Of a DNA stretch of 64,000 bases, positions 44,110-53,164 are shown one piece after another. Within the stretch, counting starts at the first letter, position 1; each line of letters opens with the position of its first letter. The translations under genes were made by a program, and so were the position numbers. The stretch is from Viridilinea sp964592425 (GTDB taxonomy: Bacteria; Chloroflexota; Chloroflexia; Chloroflexales; Chloroflexaceae): positions 1 to 64,000 of the forward strand of contig CAZQCG010000012.1 in the NCBI GenBank assembly GCA_964592425.1, written 5' to 3'. Under the pieces are notes generated by a model that was given only the letters and a program-made list of their open reading frames with translations, was not told the origin of the DNA and made no database searches.

Positions 44110-44877
44110 CTACGTCGAGTGGGCCTCTATTTGACTCTCGAGATCCTGGGTCATATTGGCACTACCGAGGTAGGCTTCGATCACCTTCGCATCGTTGACA
44201 ATTGCCGTTGGCGTGCCTTCGGCAATCAGGCGACCAAATTCCAGGACGACGATGCGGTCGGAGACATTCATAATCGCGTGCATGACATGTTCGATCATAA
44301 AGATCGAGATGCCCCGGTCGCGGATCTTGCGGATCGTCTCGACCATTTCAGCGATCTCGGCGGGGTTGAGCCCGGCCAGCACTTCGTCGAGCAGCAGCAG
44401 CACGGGGCGCGCGGCCAGCGCACGTGCCAGCTCCAGGCGCTTCTTCTGGGCCACATTAAGGCTCCCGGCGAGCTGGTCAGCGCGTGCGCCAAGCCCGACA
44501 AAGGCCAGGGTCTCATCGGCGATGGCGGCCGCCTCGCCCAGACGCCGCTGCTCGTAGCCGAAGCAGGAGCCAACCATCACATTTTCGCGTACGGTCAACT
44601 CGTTGAGCGGGCGCACAATCTGGTGGGTGCGGGCCAGGCCCATATGGGCGAGATCGTAGGGCTTTTTGCCGGTCACATCCTGGCCACGAAAAGACACTTT
44701 GCCCTCGCTGGGTGGGTAGACCCCGTTGATTACATTAAACAGGGTGGTCTTACCCGCGCCGTTCGGCCCCAGCAAGCCCAGGATCTCGCCCTCAGCCAGG
44801 TTGATCGTCACATCACTCAGGGCGTGCAAGCCGCCAAACCTGCGTGCGATCTTGCTCATCTCCAGAAGCATAGACAT
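44110..44877 (-). CDS. livG: Branched-chain amino-acid ABC transporter ATPase
   Basis: A 255-residue LivG-type ATPase: Walker A GPNGAGKTT near residue 37, LARTHQIVRPLNELTVRENVMVG (family-typical Q-loop segment), a signature shifted to LNVAQKKRLELARAL and Walker B LLLLDEVLAGLNP. The C-loop lacks the usual LSxGQ, reading LNVAQKK, which is seen in some LivG proteins. It starts 7 bp after livM. Confidence 0.9.
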   Translation of the reverse strand: MSMLLEMSKIARRFGGLHALSDVTINLAEGEILGLLGPNGAGKTTLFNVINGVYPPSEGKVSFRGQDVTGKKPYDLAHMGLARTHQIVRPLNELTVRENVMVGSCFGYEQRRLGEAAAIADETLAFVGLGARADQLAGSLNVAQKKRLELARALAARPVLLLLDEVLAGLNPAEIAEMVETIRKIRDRGISIFMIEHVMHAIMNVSDRIVVLEFGRLIAEGTPTAIVNDAKVIEAYLGSANMTQDLESQIEAHST

Positions 44878-44884
44878 ACCTTAT

Positions 44885-45904
44885 CTAAACCAGAAAGCGC
44901 CGCACTGCAGGCAGTTTGCGCCGTACCAGGCCCACCAGACCGACGGGAATAAAAAGCACGATCAGCAGCAGCAGCACGCCAGCAATGGCCAGTTGCAGAT
45001 TCTTGACTAGGTCGTTGGTAAGCAGGAAGCCGCGCAGGCGCTGATAACCGGCAGCACCGAGAATTGGTCCGAGCACCGTACCCTGGCCGCCGAGCATAAC
45101 CATCACAATCATCTCAATCGACAAGTGCAGGCGGAAGGCGTCGGCTGGCTCGATATTGCCATTCTTGAAAAAGAAGATCACCCCGACCATACCCGGCGCA
45201 ATTGCCGAGAGCACATAGGCCCAGGTCTTGGCCCATGGCGTTACGACGCCCATTACCTCGGCGGCGTCTTCGTCCTCACGGATGGCCATCAGGCCCAGGC
45301 CGAACTTGCTGCTCTTCACCGCATAGCTGAGCACGGTTACACCAAGAGCGAGGCTAAAGAGCAAGCTATAGGCCAACCAGAGGGCATTGGCTGCGCCGCC
45401 ATAGGCGTTGTAGATGCTGAACTGGAGGGAGATGCCGGTGGCGCCACCGAAGGGTTCAAAGTTGTTGACAAAGGCGCGCATAGCTTCGTTGATGCCAATC
45501 GTCGCCAGAGCAAAGTAGGCCCCCCGCAGGCGCAGGATGGAGGCCCCAAGGGCCAGGGCCAGCAGCCCGGCGGCCAGACCACCCATAGGGATCGCCACAA
45601 AGAGCGGCCAGCCCAGGCTGAGCAAGAGCATGCCCACATAGCCGCCCAGGCCGAAGAAGACAACATGGCCGAAGCTGACATAGCCCGTATAGCCGAGCAG
45701 GATGTTCAGGCTGCTGGCCAGCGTTATGGCCAGCAGGGTCGTAAAGAGCATCTCGCGCAGACTGGCCTGGCCGGTGATCAGCGGCCAGGTTCCAATTGCC
45801 ATAATGATCAGCAGGCTCAAACCAAGACCGGGGTTGGCCCAGCGGGCCAGGCCACTATGGCCTGTGACAGACGGGACATGCAAGATCTCGGAGGCAGGTT
45901 TCAT
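44885..45904 (-). CDS. livM: Branched-chain amino-acid ABC permease
   Basis: A 339-residue permease with about ten helices and the LivM signature GYVSFGHVVFFGLGGY near residue 72 and AIREDEDAAEVMGV near 236. It overlaps livH by 4 bp (ATGA) and pairs with it to form the membrane channel. Confidence 0.92.
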   Translation of the reverse strand: MKPASEILHVPSVTGHSGLARWANPGLGLSLLIIMAIGTWPLITGQASLREMLFTTLLAITLASSLNILLGYTGYVSFGHVVFFGLGGYVGMLLLSLGWPLFVAIPMGGLAAGLLALALGASILRLRGAYFALATIGINEAMRAFVNNFEPFGGATGISLQFSIYNAYGGAANALWLAYSLLFSLALGVTVLSYAVKSSKFGLGLMAIREDEDAAEVMGVVTPWAKTWAYVLSAIAPGMVGVIFFFKNGNIEPADAFRLHLSIEMIVMVMLGGQGTVLGPILGAAGYQRLRGFLLTNDLVKNLQLAIAGVLLLLIVLFIPVGLVGLVRRKLPAVRRFLV

Positions 45905-46755
45905 CGCTTGGCCCCCAGGATCCCGCTGGGACGCACCAGCAGGATGATCACAAAGAGCAGAAATTCAAGCACCGGCACCCAGGTGGTCGGCATAAAAATC
46001 GGCACCAGACCTTCGAGCAAGCCCAGGATCAAGCCGCCGATCAGCGCCCCCAGTGGGTTACCCAGACCACCCAGCACGCCAATCACAAAACTCTTGAGCT
46101 CGTAAGCCTCACCGGAGAGAATGGTGAAGGGGAAGAAGGTAGCGATCATGCCGCCAGCCGTTGCCGCCAGCAGTGCGCCCAGGCCGAAGCTCAGGGCCAG
46201 GATGCGCGTGCTGTTGATGCCCATCAGTTCGGCGGCGGCCCGGTTGCTCGCAACGGCGCGGATGTATTTGCCGGGGCGGGTGCGGTAGAGGAAGAGGTAG
46301 AGCAGGCCGGTGATCACACAGGCCAGCAGGGCCGCGATCACCCGCGTGATCTGTACCGTGATCGGCCCGAGCGTCAGGCTGCCCAGGCTGAAATCGACAT
46401 TGCGTGGCGAGGTGCTGAAGAGGGTCGTACCGATACCGATGATGATCATATTGACGGCGAAAGTGGCTAGCAGGCTGCTGAGGTGAGGCGCGTCAACGAC
46501 GCGGTGAATGGCGATGTAGTAGATGCCGATGCCCACCAGCAGCCCGCCCCCGGCAACCAGAAAGAGGCCCAGGTAGGGATTCAAGCCAGTGTTGAAGAGG
46601 CCGTAGAGGCCAAACATACCCAGGACGATCAAGGCCCCATGAGCCAGGTTCGTCACGCGCATCACGCCCCAGATCAAGGTCAGCCCCATTGCGGCGATCC
46701 CATAGACCGAGCCAATCAGCAAGCCATCAACCAGTGAGGCCAGCAGGAAGTCCAT
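45901..46755 (-). CDS. livH: Branched-chain amino-acid ABC permease
   Basis: A 284-residue permease with about eight helices; GSVYGIAAMGLTLIWGVMRVTNLAHG at the start and AVASNRAAAELMGIN near residue 167 are LivH hallmarks. It follows the binding-protein gene by 67 bp and overlaps livM. Confidence 0.92.
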   Translation of the reverse strand: MDFLLASLVDGLLIGSVYGIAAMGLTLIWGVMRVTNLAHGALIVLGMFGLYGLFNTGLNPYLGLFLVAGGGLLVGIGIYYIAIHRVVDAPHLSSLLATFAVNMIIIGIGTTLFSTSPRNVDFSLGSLTLGPITVQITRVIAALLACVITGLLYLFLYRTRPGKYIRAVASNRAAAELMGINSTRILALSFGLGALLAATAGGMIATFFPFTILSGEAYELKSFVIGVLGGLGNPLGALIGGLILGLLEGLVPIFMPTTWVPVLEFLLFVIILLVRPSGILGAKR

Positions 46756-46822
46756 CCAGGGCTCCTTGATTCGGCAGGCTTCCGAGTGCGGCTAGCGCCC
46801 CGGAAGCCTGGTCTGGCGTTGC

Positions 46823-48136
46823 TTAACGAATCGGGAAGAGCGTCGCCGCAGTGGCCGCAGCGGCGGGCCAGGTGATCTCTTTGACCGGGTTGCTCGCATC
46901 ACCCTGCCACTGCACATAGACCATCTCGTGGCCGGACTGGAGCCCGTGGGCCTCGGCGCTGTTGTCAAACTTGATCCGCCCGAAGAAGGTCAGCAGGTCG
47001 AGGTTGTCGAGGGCCGCCTTGATCGCGGTCGTCTCTGTGCTGCCGGCCTGTTCAATCGCATGCTGCAACACCAACCCGGCAGCATAGCCGCCAGCGGCAT
47101 GATAGCTTGGGGCCTCGCCATAGGCTTTGTTATAGGCGTCGGTGAAAGCGGCACTCTCAAGACCGATCCAGCTCAGGTTCTGCGCTGTAGCGCTGGCCTC
47201 ACTAAAGGTCACCTGGGGCTCCCACTGGCTGGGTCCGACGATACCAAGGGCAGCTTCACCCAGTTCGGCAAAGCTCGGCTCAGGCGGGGCGACCAGCAGG
47301 CTGATGTACTGGACGGGGATCTGCTTCTCGAAGAGTTGCTTGGCGAAGGTGCTGCCGTCCTGGAAATGGCCACCGCCAAGAATAGCTTCGGGCTTGGCCT
47401 GGGTGATCTTGTTGATGAAGGGCGCGAAATCACTCGTGCCGCTGTCATAGCCCTCGAAGAGCACCACTTCGTAGCCTTTGCCCTCGGCGTAGGCTTTTAC
47501 CGCGTCAACCACACTGGTAGAGAATTTATCATTCTCATACACAATCGCCAGTTTCTTTAGATCGGGACTAACATCGCCAAGCATGTCGATGGCACCGGTC
47601 AGGTAGCGACTGGCGGGGGTATAGAGCTGGTAAACCAGGGTGTAGCCCTTGGTGTAAGTGTCGTCGGAGGCGGCACCGGTGGTGATCAAGATCTTGCCGT
47701 ACTGCTCAGCAATCACTGCGGCAGCGTCAGTCAGGCCGCTAGAGTAGGGGCTGATCAGGAAATCAGCGTTATCCTCGGTGGCCAGGCGCGTGTAGAGCTC
47801 CTGCACCCGATCTTTGTTACTCTCATCGTCGTAGAATTTGGGCGCAAAGGTGATCGTCGTGCCGTCAGCCAGCTTCAGACCACCCGCAGCGTTAACTTGT
47901 TCCATCCAGAGCTTGAGGCCGTTCTGCTGGCGGATCGACTCAACGTTCAGCTTGCCACTGAGCGAAGCCGTATAGCCAACTGTCACAACACGTGAGTCTG
48001 TTGCGGCTTCACCACTGGCCGGGGCGGGCGGGCTCTGGCCAGCCGGCGGTTGGGCTGCAGGGGCCTGGCCACATGCGCTCAGCAACAGGGCCAGGACGGT
48101 CAACAGGGCAACGATCAAGGCAGTCAGACGGCCCAT
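46823..48136 (-). CDS. livJ: Branched-chain amino-acid-binding lipoprotein
   Basis: A 437-residue extracytoplasmic binding protein (type I periplasmic fold) with a lipoprotein signal ending LLLSAC (Cys22) followed by a Pro/Ala-rich linker. The mature chain begins VTVGYTASLSGKLN. It opens the liv operon; AAAGAGGAGGA precedes the ATG. Whether the ligand is an amino acid, amide or urea cannot be told from sequence, though no urease genes are near. Confidence 0.9.
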   Translation of the reverse strand: MGRLTALIVALLTVLALLLSACGQAPAAQPPAGQSPPAPASGEAATDSRVVTVGYTASLSGKLNVESIRQQNGLKLWMEQVNAAGGLKLADGTTITFAPKFYDDESNKDRVQELYTRLATEDNADFLISPYSSGLTDAAAVIAEQYGKILITTGAASDDTYTKGYTLVYQLYTPASRYLTGAIDMLGDVSPDLKKLAIVYENDKFSTSVVDAVKAYAEGKGYEVVLFEGYDSGTSDFAPFINKITQAKPEAILGGGHFQDGSTFAKQLFEKQIPVQYISLLVAPPEPSFAELGEAALGIVGPSQWEPQVTFSEASATAQNLSWIGLESAAFTDAYNKAYGEAPSYHAAGGYAAGLVLQHAIEQAGSTETTAIKAALDNLDLLTFFGRIKFDNSAEAHGLQSGHEMVYVQWQGDASNPVKEITWPAAAATAATLFPIR

Positions 48137-48301
48137 ACGCTCCTCCTCTTTGAGTATGCCGCTAAATTATCCCGCGTCGATGGGCACGAGCATAACACAG
48201 GCCGTGGTTGGGAGACGACAGCCTAACGTAGAGATCTGCTAACTGCAAAAACCAGGGTATACTACATGAGATGGGTGAAGAATTTCGTCATTGAGGAGGC
48301 T

Positions 48302-48550
48302 ATGCAACCAACTGAGTTGATCATCTACGGAGCGCTCTGGTGCGGCGATTGCCGCCGGGCCAAGCGGTTTCTTGACGAACGCGGCGTCGGCTATACCTGG
48401 ATTGATATTGAGCAGAGCGACGAAGCGGTCGCCGAGGTGATGCGTCTCAACCGTGGGATGCGCAGCATTCCGACTCTGGTCTTTCGTGACGGCAGCACCC
48501 TGGTCGAGCCAAGTAATGGCGAATTGGCCCGCAAGCTCGGCATTGCCTGA
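48302..48550 (+). CDS. Glutaredoxin-like protein
   Basis: An 82-residue thioredoxin-fold protein with the active-site motif CGDC at about residues 14-17 and the cis-proline segment SIPTLVFRDG near 56. It resembles mycoredoxin or NrdH-like glutaredoxins that reduce protein or low-molecular thiols. An in-frame ATG at 48266 lies within a few bases of a TATACT element (48258-48263), so ATG 48302, preceded by GAGGAGG, is the better start. Confidence 0.85.
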   Translation: MQPTELIIYGALWCGDCRRAKRFLDERGVGYTWIDIEQSDEAVAEVMRLNRGMRSIPTLVFRDGSTLVEPSNGELARKLGIA

Positions 48551-48665
48551 GTCTGAAGCGTCGCAGCGTGGCAGGCCTACTCGGCGAATGGCGGCTCATG
48601 CGCTGCGGCGCTGCGAACCCAGATGAAGTATCAGGCACCAGCCGCAATGGGCAATTTGCGAATAT

Positions 48666-49520
48666 ATGAAGCTCTTCCATTTTAGCGACATCTCCGCCTT
48701 TACCGAACGAACCAGCCCATTCTTGCTGGCCCACGAGGCCCACAACAACCTGCTGCTGGGCATCTGTGCCGAACTGGCCCGCAACCCCTCCACCTTCGGC
48801 CCTGAGCTGCCACTGCTGCGGACAGTCGAAAGCAATGGCACGGTCGTTCTGGCTGCCCTGCAGACGCCACCCAACAACCTGGTTCTCTCTCAGACAGAGG
48901 CGCAGGCTGCCCTTGATCTGCTGGCCGAAGGTCTGGCCTCCGAAGGCCTGGCCCTGCCTGGTGTCCAGGGGGCTCGTGCCGACGCGGCATACTTCGCCCG
49001 GCGCTGGGCAGCTATGCACCAGCTTCAGATCAGCCCCGTGATGGATCTGCGTATCTACCAGCTGACCACCGTGCGTCCACCCGCTGCCGTGCCCGGGTTT
49101 ATGCGCCAGGCGACGGAGGTTGACCGACCGCTACTCGAGGCCTGGTTTGCTGCCTTTCACACCGAGGCGACCCCGGGAGCCGCTATGAGCAACAGCGCTG
49201 CCATTGTAACGCGGTGGTTGACCTCAGCGAGTCGCTTTCTAGCCTTGTGGGACGACAATGGGCCGGTAGCGCTAGCCGGTGCAACTGGACCAACGCCCAA
49301 CGGCATCAGGATCGGCGCAGTCTATACACCTCCTGCGCAGCGCCAGCGTGGCTACGCCAGCGCCCTGGTCGCCGCCCTGAGCCAACACCAGCTCGATGCC
49401 GGCAAGCGCTTCTGCTTCCTCTTCACCGACCTGAGCAACCCCACCTCGAACCACATCTACCAGGCCATCGGCTATGAACCGGTCGTGGACATCGCCCAGC
49501 TGAACTTTGTCCCGTTGTAG
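48666..49520 (+). CDS. GNAT-family N-acetyltransferase
   Basis: A 284-residue protein whose C-terminal half is a GNAT domain: IGAVYTPPAQRQRGYASALVAAL (motif A with QRQRGYA for acetyl-CoA) near residue 218 and SNPTSNHIYQAIGYEPV as motif B. The N-terminal half (1-140) is a degenerate GNAT-like domain. Substrate unknown. Confidence 0.85.
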   Translation: MKLFHFSDISAFTERTSPFLLAHEAHNNLLLGICAELARNPSTFGPELPLLRTVESNGTVVLAALQTPPNNLVLSQTEAQAALDLLAEGLASEGLALPGVQGARADAAYFARRWAAMHQLQISPVMDLRIYQLTTVRPPAAVPGFMRQATEVDRPLLEAWFAAFHTEATPGAAMSNSAAIVTRWLTSASRFLALWDDNGPVALAGATGPTPNGIRIGAVYTPPAQRQRGYASALVAALSQHQLDAGKRFCFLFTDLSNPTSNHIYQAIGYEPVVDIAQLNFVPL

Positions 49521-49580
49521 ACTCAATAGTCCGTAAATTAAGTCTTTAGACACTGCGCGTGCGGCGATAGAGGCTGGCCG

Positions 49581-49646
49581 CTACGCCGCACGTTCTGGTG
49601 GATGATCACCAAGTTTTTGCTGGAGCCACAGATTGACAGTACGGAA
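49581..49646 (-). pseudogene. 3' remnant of antitoxin gene cut by the IS
   Basis: On the minus strand codons for TVNLWLQQKLGDHPPERAA end in TAG at 49581. The segment resembles the last helix of CopG/BrnA-like antitoxins, and its complementary N-terminal part lies on the other side of the IS at 51347-51459. About 30 codons between the two parts are missing. Confidence 0.5.
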
Positions 49647-49724
49647 CCCGCCGCAAGCCGCCGCCCTTGAGGGCGTGCGGTTAGGCGGGTTTCTCGCTGG
49701 CTTCAGCCAGAATATCGAACATCC

Positions 49725-49753
49725 TTGCGATTGTTGTCAATTTATGCTATACT
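49725..49753 (+). promoter_or_regulatory. IS internal promoter
   Basis: TTGCGA (49725-49730) and TATACT (49748-49753) are 17 bp apart, and the -10 is extended (TGCTATACT). It lies 36 bp before the tnpA start. Confidence 0.6.
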
Positions 49754-49788
49754 GTCAACCTAGAAATCAATAACTGCAAGGCCGGGCG

Positions 49789-50179
49789 ATGGAGTACCAG
49801 CGCGACGAACACCGAGTCCATCTCATCCTCTACCACCTTGTCTGGACGCCCAAGCGCCGCAAGGCTGTGTTGAAGGATGCGATTGCCGTAGACTGTCGGC
49901 GGCTGATTGAACAGAAATGTGCCGAGCAGGGATGGGAGATCGTCGAGTTGGCGATTCAGCCCGATCATATCCATACTATTCGTGCGGGTTTGGCCCAGCG
50001 TCGCGCCTGCCGATGTGGTGAAGGAGTGCAAAGGCGTCACCAGTCACGACCTGCGTGCGAAGTACCCGAGCTTGCGCCGCCTGCCCTCGCTGTGGACACG
50101 ATCCTACTTCGCTGCAACTGCGGGCAATGTGTCGAGCGAAACCGTCAAACACTCCATCGAAGCCCAAAAAGGGGTCTGA
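49789..50179 (+). pseudogene. tnpA: Y1 transposase TnpA, frameshifted
   Basis: The first frame encodes a typical IS200-type start (EYQRDEHRVHLILYHLVWTPKRR) up to the HUH motif QPDHIH near 49970; after that the homologous sequence (FVRVWPSVAPADVVKECKG, and SYFAATAGNVS with the catalytic Tyr) continues in another frame to TGA 50179. A single-base change at about 49975-49985 accounts for this. The protein is therefore inactive as written, and the element must rely on a transposase in trans. Confidence 0.85.
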
Positions 50180-50182
50180 GCT

Positions 50183-51334
50183 ATGGCACGGAAAGCCTTC
50201 CTCTATCGCCTCTACCCGAGCCGTTCCCAGGCACGCCTGCTGGAGGCGACCCTGGAGACCTGCCGCTTTTTCTACAACGACTGTCTTGCCGAGCGCAAGA
50301 CGGCCTACCAGGAGCGGGGCGAAACGATAGGCAAGTACGAGCAATTGCGCCAGGTCAAGGAGCGCAAGGCGACAAACCCGTGGGCGAAAAACGTCCATAG
50401 CCACGTCTTGCAGACGGTGGTACAGGATCTCGACAAGGCGTTTGCTGCCTTCTTTCGCCGCGTCAAGGCGGGCGAAACGCCAGGCTATCCGCGCTTCAAA
50501 GGGCGCAACCGCTGGCACTCGTTTGGCTTCAAGGAATACGGGAACGGCTTCCGGCTCGATGGACGCCGCTTGAAGCTGTCGGGCATCGGGCGGGTGGCGG
50601 TACGCTGGCATCGCCCGATAGAGGGCCAGATCAAGACGATCCGCATCAGCAAGCGGGCCGGGAAGTGGTTCGCCAGCTTTTCGTGTGTGGTGGAGCAGCC
50701 GACGCCGCTTCCTGCTACCGGCACGGACGTAGGGATTGATGTGGGACTGACGAGCTTGATCACCACGAGTGAAGGCGAGCAGGTGCCGCATCCCCGGTTC
50801 TATCGCAAGGCCCAACGCACGTTGCGCGTCTGCCAGCGTCGGGTCGCACGACGGAAGAAGGGCGGGAAGAACCGCCGCAAGGCCGTGGTGATGCTACAAC
50901 GGCAGCATGAGCGAGTTAGCAATCAGCGCAAAGACTATCTCAACAAGCTGGCGCACGATTTGGTTGAGCGCCACGACCGTGTGGCACTCGAAGACCTCAC
51001 GATCACGCGCCTGGTTCATGGGAACCTCGCAAAGAGCATTCTGGACGCCGGATGGGGCTACTTGGTTCAGCGACTCACGCACAAGGCTGCAAGCGCCGGT
51101 CGTGTAATCGTCCTGGTAGATCCGCGCAACACGTCCAAGCGGTGCTCTTCTGGTTGCGGGCATGTCTTCGAGACGCTTTCGTTAGCAGACCGATGGGTTG
51201 ATTGTCCCCGTTGCGGCCTCTCGCTCGATAGAGATCACAACGCGGCCATCAACATCCTCAACCGGGGCGGACAGCTCCGTTGGTCGTTAAGCTCGCCAGA
51301 AGGCGGGTTGGGCCAAGAAGCCGCGCCACTTTAG
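50183..51334 (+). CDS. tnpB: RNA-guided nuclease TnpB
   Basis: A 383-residue TnpB. RuvC residues are present: D186 in GIDVGL, E270 in ALEDL and D351 in RDHNAAINI. The zinc ribbon uses C321, C325, C341 and C344; the first pair has one extra residue (CSSGC) compared with the usual CxxC. TnpB cuts DNA guided by an omega RNA made from the element's right end. The stop codon lies in the loop of the right-end hairpin, so the omega RNA scaffold overlaps the gene's end. Tn pB starts 3 bp after the tnpA frame. Confidence 0.93.
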   Translation: MARKAFLYRLYPSRSQARLLEATLETCRFFYNDCLAERKTAYQERGETIGKYEQLRQVKERKATNPWAKNVHSHVLQTVVQDLDKAFAAFFRRVKAGETPGYPRFKGRNRWHSFGFKEYGNGFRLDGRRLKLSGIGRVAVRWHRPIEGQIKTIRISKRAGKWFASFSCVVEQPTPLPATGTDVGIDVGLTSLITTSEGEQVPHPRFYRKAQRTLRVCQRRVARRKKGGKNRRKAVVMLQRQHERVSNQRKDYLNKLAHDLVERHDRVALEDLTITRLVHGNLAKSILDAGWGYLVQRLTHKAASAGRVIVLVDPRNTSKRCSSGCGHVFETLSLADRWVDCPRCGLSLDRDHNAAINILNRGGQLRWSLSSPEGGLGQEAAPL

Positions 51335-51735
51335 TGGCTGCGGAGTGTCACATCCGGCTCGCCGGGATCATGCTCGGTGAAGTCATGCGTTTCCCAGAAC
51401 GCGCCCATATCCTCAAGTGTCGTGGCATTCGAGCGGCTACTCGGGTTATTTTCGGCCATAACGGTGGTGCGCTCCTTGTCGGTCATATCGCGCGCACTGA
51501 TGATAATCGCGGTCGCGGCGCTCGGCTTGTAGACAAAGAAGACGACGACATAGCGGCCACCAGTGGTTTGGCCAAAGGCTGCGTACACATCCTCGCCTGG
51601 CGTGTAGCCACGTTCTGCGAAGCGCACACGGCGTGCGTGCAGGAGCGCATCCTCGGCTTCGTGAACGCTCAGACGATGCTTGACGATGAGCTTCTCTTCG
51701 ATGGCATCGGGGCAGATAATCTCGTCAATGTGCAT
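51331..51735 (-). CDS. BrnT-like toxin running into a truncated antitoxin
   Basis: Residues 1-92 fit the BrnT/RelE-like toxin family (IDEIICPDAIEEKLIVKHRL, GEDVYAAFGQTTGGRYVVVFFVYK, SARDMTDKER). The frame then continues without a stop from an internal Met (residue 93, position 51459) into sequence like the start of its antitoxin (SRSNATTLEDMGAFWETHDF). The frame ends inside the IS right end, after codon 134. In related loci the antitoxin is a separate gene. Here it is truncated by the IS, with its tail at 49581-49646. Toxicity of the resulting chain is unclear. Confidence 0.65.
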   Translation of the reverse strand: MHIDEIICPDAIEEKLIVKHRLSVHEAEDALLHARRVRFAERGYTPGEDVYAAFGQTTGGRYVVVFFVYKPSAATAIIISARDMTDKERTTVMAENNPSSRSNATTLEDMGAFWETHDFTEHDPGEPDVTLRSH

Positions 51736-51803
51736 CGCTCACGGCCCTTCTGACCAGGCGTCCACGACGAGGAGATCTGGTGCTGGTGCAAGTATTGCGA
51801 ATT

Positions 51804-51830
51804 CCCCCTTCCCGCAAGCGGGAAAGGGGG
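51804..51830. repeat. Short hairpin repeat
   Basis: CCCCCTTCCCGC and GCGGGAAAGGGGG form a 12-bp hairpin with one bulged base and a 2-nt loop, in the 148-bp gap between the toxin and the double GNAT. It is of the dispersed GC-rich hairpin type and not followed by a T tract. Confidence 0.6.
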
Positions 51831-51883
51831 CTAGCATACCGAATCTATCCGGTCTCACCTGAAAGGACAGGGGGCTACACACA

Positions 51884-52918
51884 TTACCCTTGTGCGGTCT
51901 GTAGCCTGGGCAGGGTACTGCTGCTGCTGACGCCTTGATCGAGGAGAACCGGCGGCTCGACCGGGCGTTCGAGCAGAACCAGGCCCGTCTCGCGGCGGAA
52001 GCCGTAAGCCGCGTTGATCGCCAGCATCGGGCGGTTGGTATCTTCCATCCATGTGACGATCTGCTCGAAGCCGTTGGCACGGGCGTAAGCGATGGTCAGT
52101 TGCTTGAGCACTCTGGCCAGGCCCAGGCCACGATAGGCGGGCAGGGTGCCGGTCAACTCCTGGAAGAGCGTACCGGGGCTGTCGGGGCGGGTCTGCATAA
52201 AACTGAGCCCGACATAGTGCTCGCCGTCACGCACGACAAAGAAGGCCTCAAGCAGGGCTGTAGGGGCCTCTACGGCAAAGGCGGCAAACTCCTCCCGCGT
52301 GGTAAAGATCTTCTCGGGGATGGGCACATCGCGGGTCAGGGCTGCGTGCAGAGTGTAGATGCGCTCCAGCCAGTCGGCATCCTCGGCCCGACACTCAGCC
52401 AGGGTGCAGAGCCGCAGACCATGCTCGGCGAGACGGGCCTCGGCGGGTGCCAGATCGATAGCGGGGGCCTCAGCGATCCTGAGCGTGTAGGGATGGCTGC
52501 GCATCTGCTCACGAAAGCCGTGCTGGCTAAGAGACTCAAGCAGCGTGGTAGCCTCTTCGGGCACCATCACCCAGATCGCCTGCGCCCCAAGCGCGGCCAG
52601 ATCGGCCTCCATCTGGCGCAGCAGGGCCGTGCCAACGCCATGGCGCTCATAGGCGGGATGCACCCGCGCAGTCAGCCAGTAGGTGCCAGGTTGGGGAAGC
52701 CAGGTAACGGGGAAAAAGTGGCCTGCGCCGATGATCTGGCCTGAGGTATGGTAGGCCAGGTAGCGCCAGGAGTGGGTACCGCTACGTTCGCACGCGCGGT
52801 CGAAGGCCAGCAGATCGTCCGGGGTAGCCATTTCGCCGTCCAGATGCGCAAAATCGGCACAGGCGGCATAATCGTCAGGGGCGGCGGTCGCACGACGGAT
52901 GTGTAAGTGAGCTAACAT
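51884..52918 (-). CDS. Double-domain GNAT acetyltransferase
   Basis: A 344-residue protein with two GNAT domains in tandem: the first (about 1-150) with RVHPAYERHGVGTALL and the second (about 180-330) with GTLPAYRGLGLARVLKQL, both acetyl-CoA-binding motif A. Such pairs often have one active and one structural domain; the mycothiol synthase MshD is a known example, but similarity here is not enough to say so. The frame extends to 52987, yet AAAGG precedes ATG 52918. Confidence 0.82.
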   Translation of the reverse strand: MLAHLHIRRATAAPDDYAACADFAHLDGEMATPDDLLAFDRACERSGTHSWRYLAYHTSGQIIGAGHFFPVTWLPQPGTYWLTARVHPAYERHGVGTALLRQMEADLAALGAQAIWVMVPEEATTLLESLSQHGFREQMRSHPYTLRIAEAPAIDLAPAEARLAEHGLRLCTLAECRAEDADWLERIYTLHAALTRDVPIPEKIFTTREEFAAFAVEAPTALLEAFFVVRDGEHYVGLSFMQTRPDSPGTLFQELTGTLPAYRGLGLARVLKQLTIAYARANGFEQIVTWMEDTNRPMLAINAAYGFRRETGLVLLERPVEPPVLLDQGVSSSSTLPRLQTAQG

Positions 52919-53164
52919 ACAAAGCCTTTCGGCTGGTTCTGATTGCAACCACTGGCAAGCGGCGATGTTTCGCACAACACCCCGCACATCAGTGGTTCCA
53001 TCACGGCAATCAGAGGACGGTTTTGGGTGTGATTTCTGCCTCTACCCTAACACACGATCTGGGGGTTTGACAAGAGGGGAATTTGACCGACTCGCGTAAG
53101 CTGGACAGGGTGTGTATCATGAGCATGTCGGGAAATCGATCTCAGCGTGGAGACGAGGATGGCA

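Larger units (their letters stand above)
49640..51345 (+). mobile_element. IS200/IS605-family insertion sequence
   Basis: The element has subterminal hairpins at both ends, as expected for single-strand transposition: left 49645-49691 (AACCCGCC with GGCGGGTT and an inner GCCCTTGAGGGC) and right 51321-51343 (GCCACTTTAGTGGC core). Inside are a Y1 transposase gene with a frameshift and an intact tnpB. No inverted terminal repeats or duplications are expected for this family. The ends are placed to within about 10 bp. Confidence 0.88.

Noticed and set aside
45125..46105. A 326-codon plus-strand frame over livM
   Set aside because: It is antisense to a clear permease.
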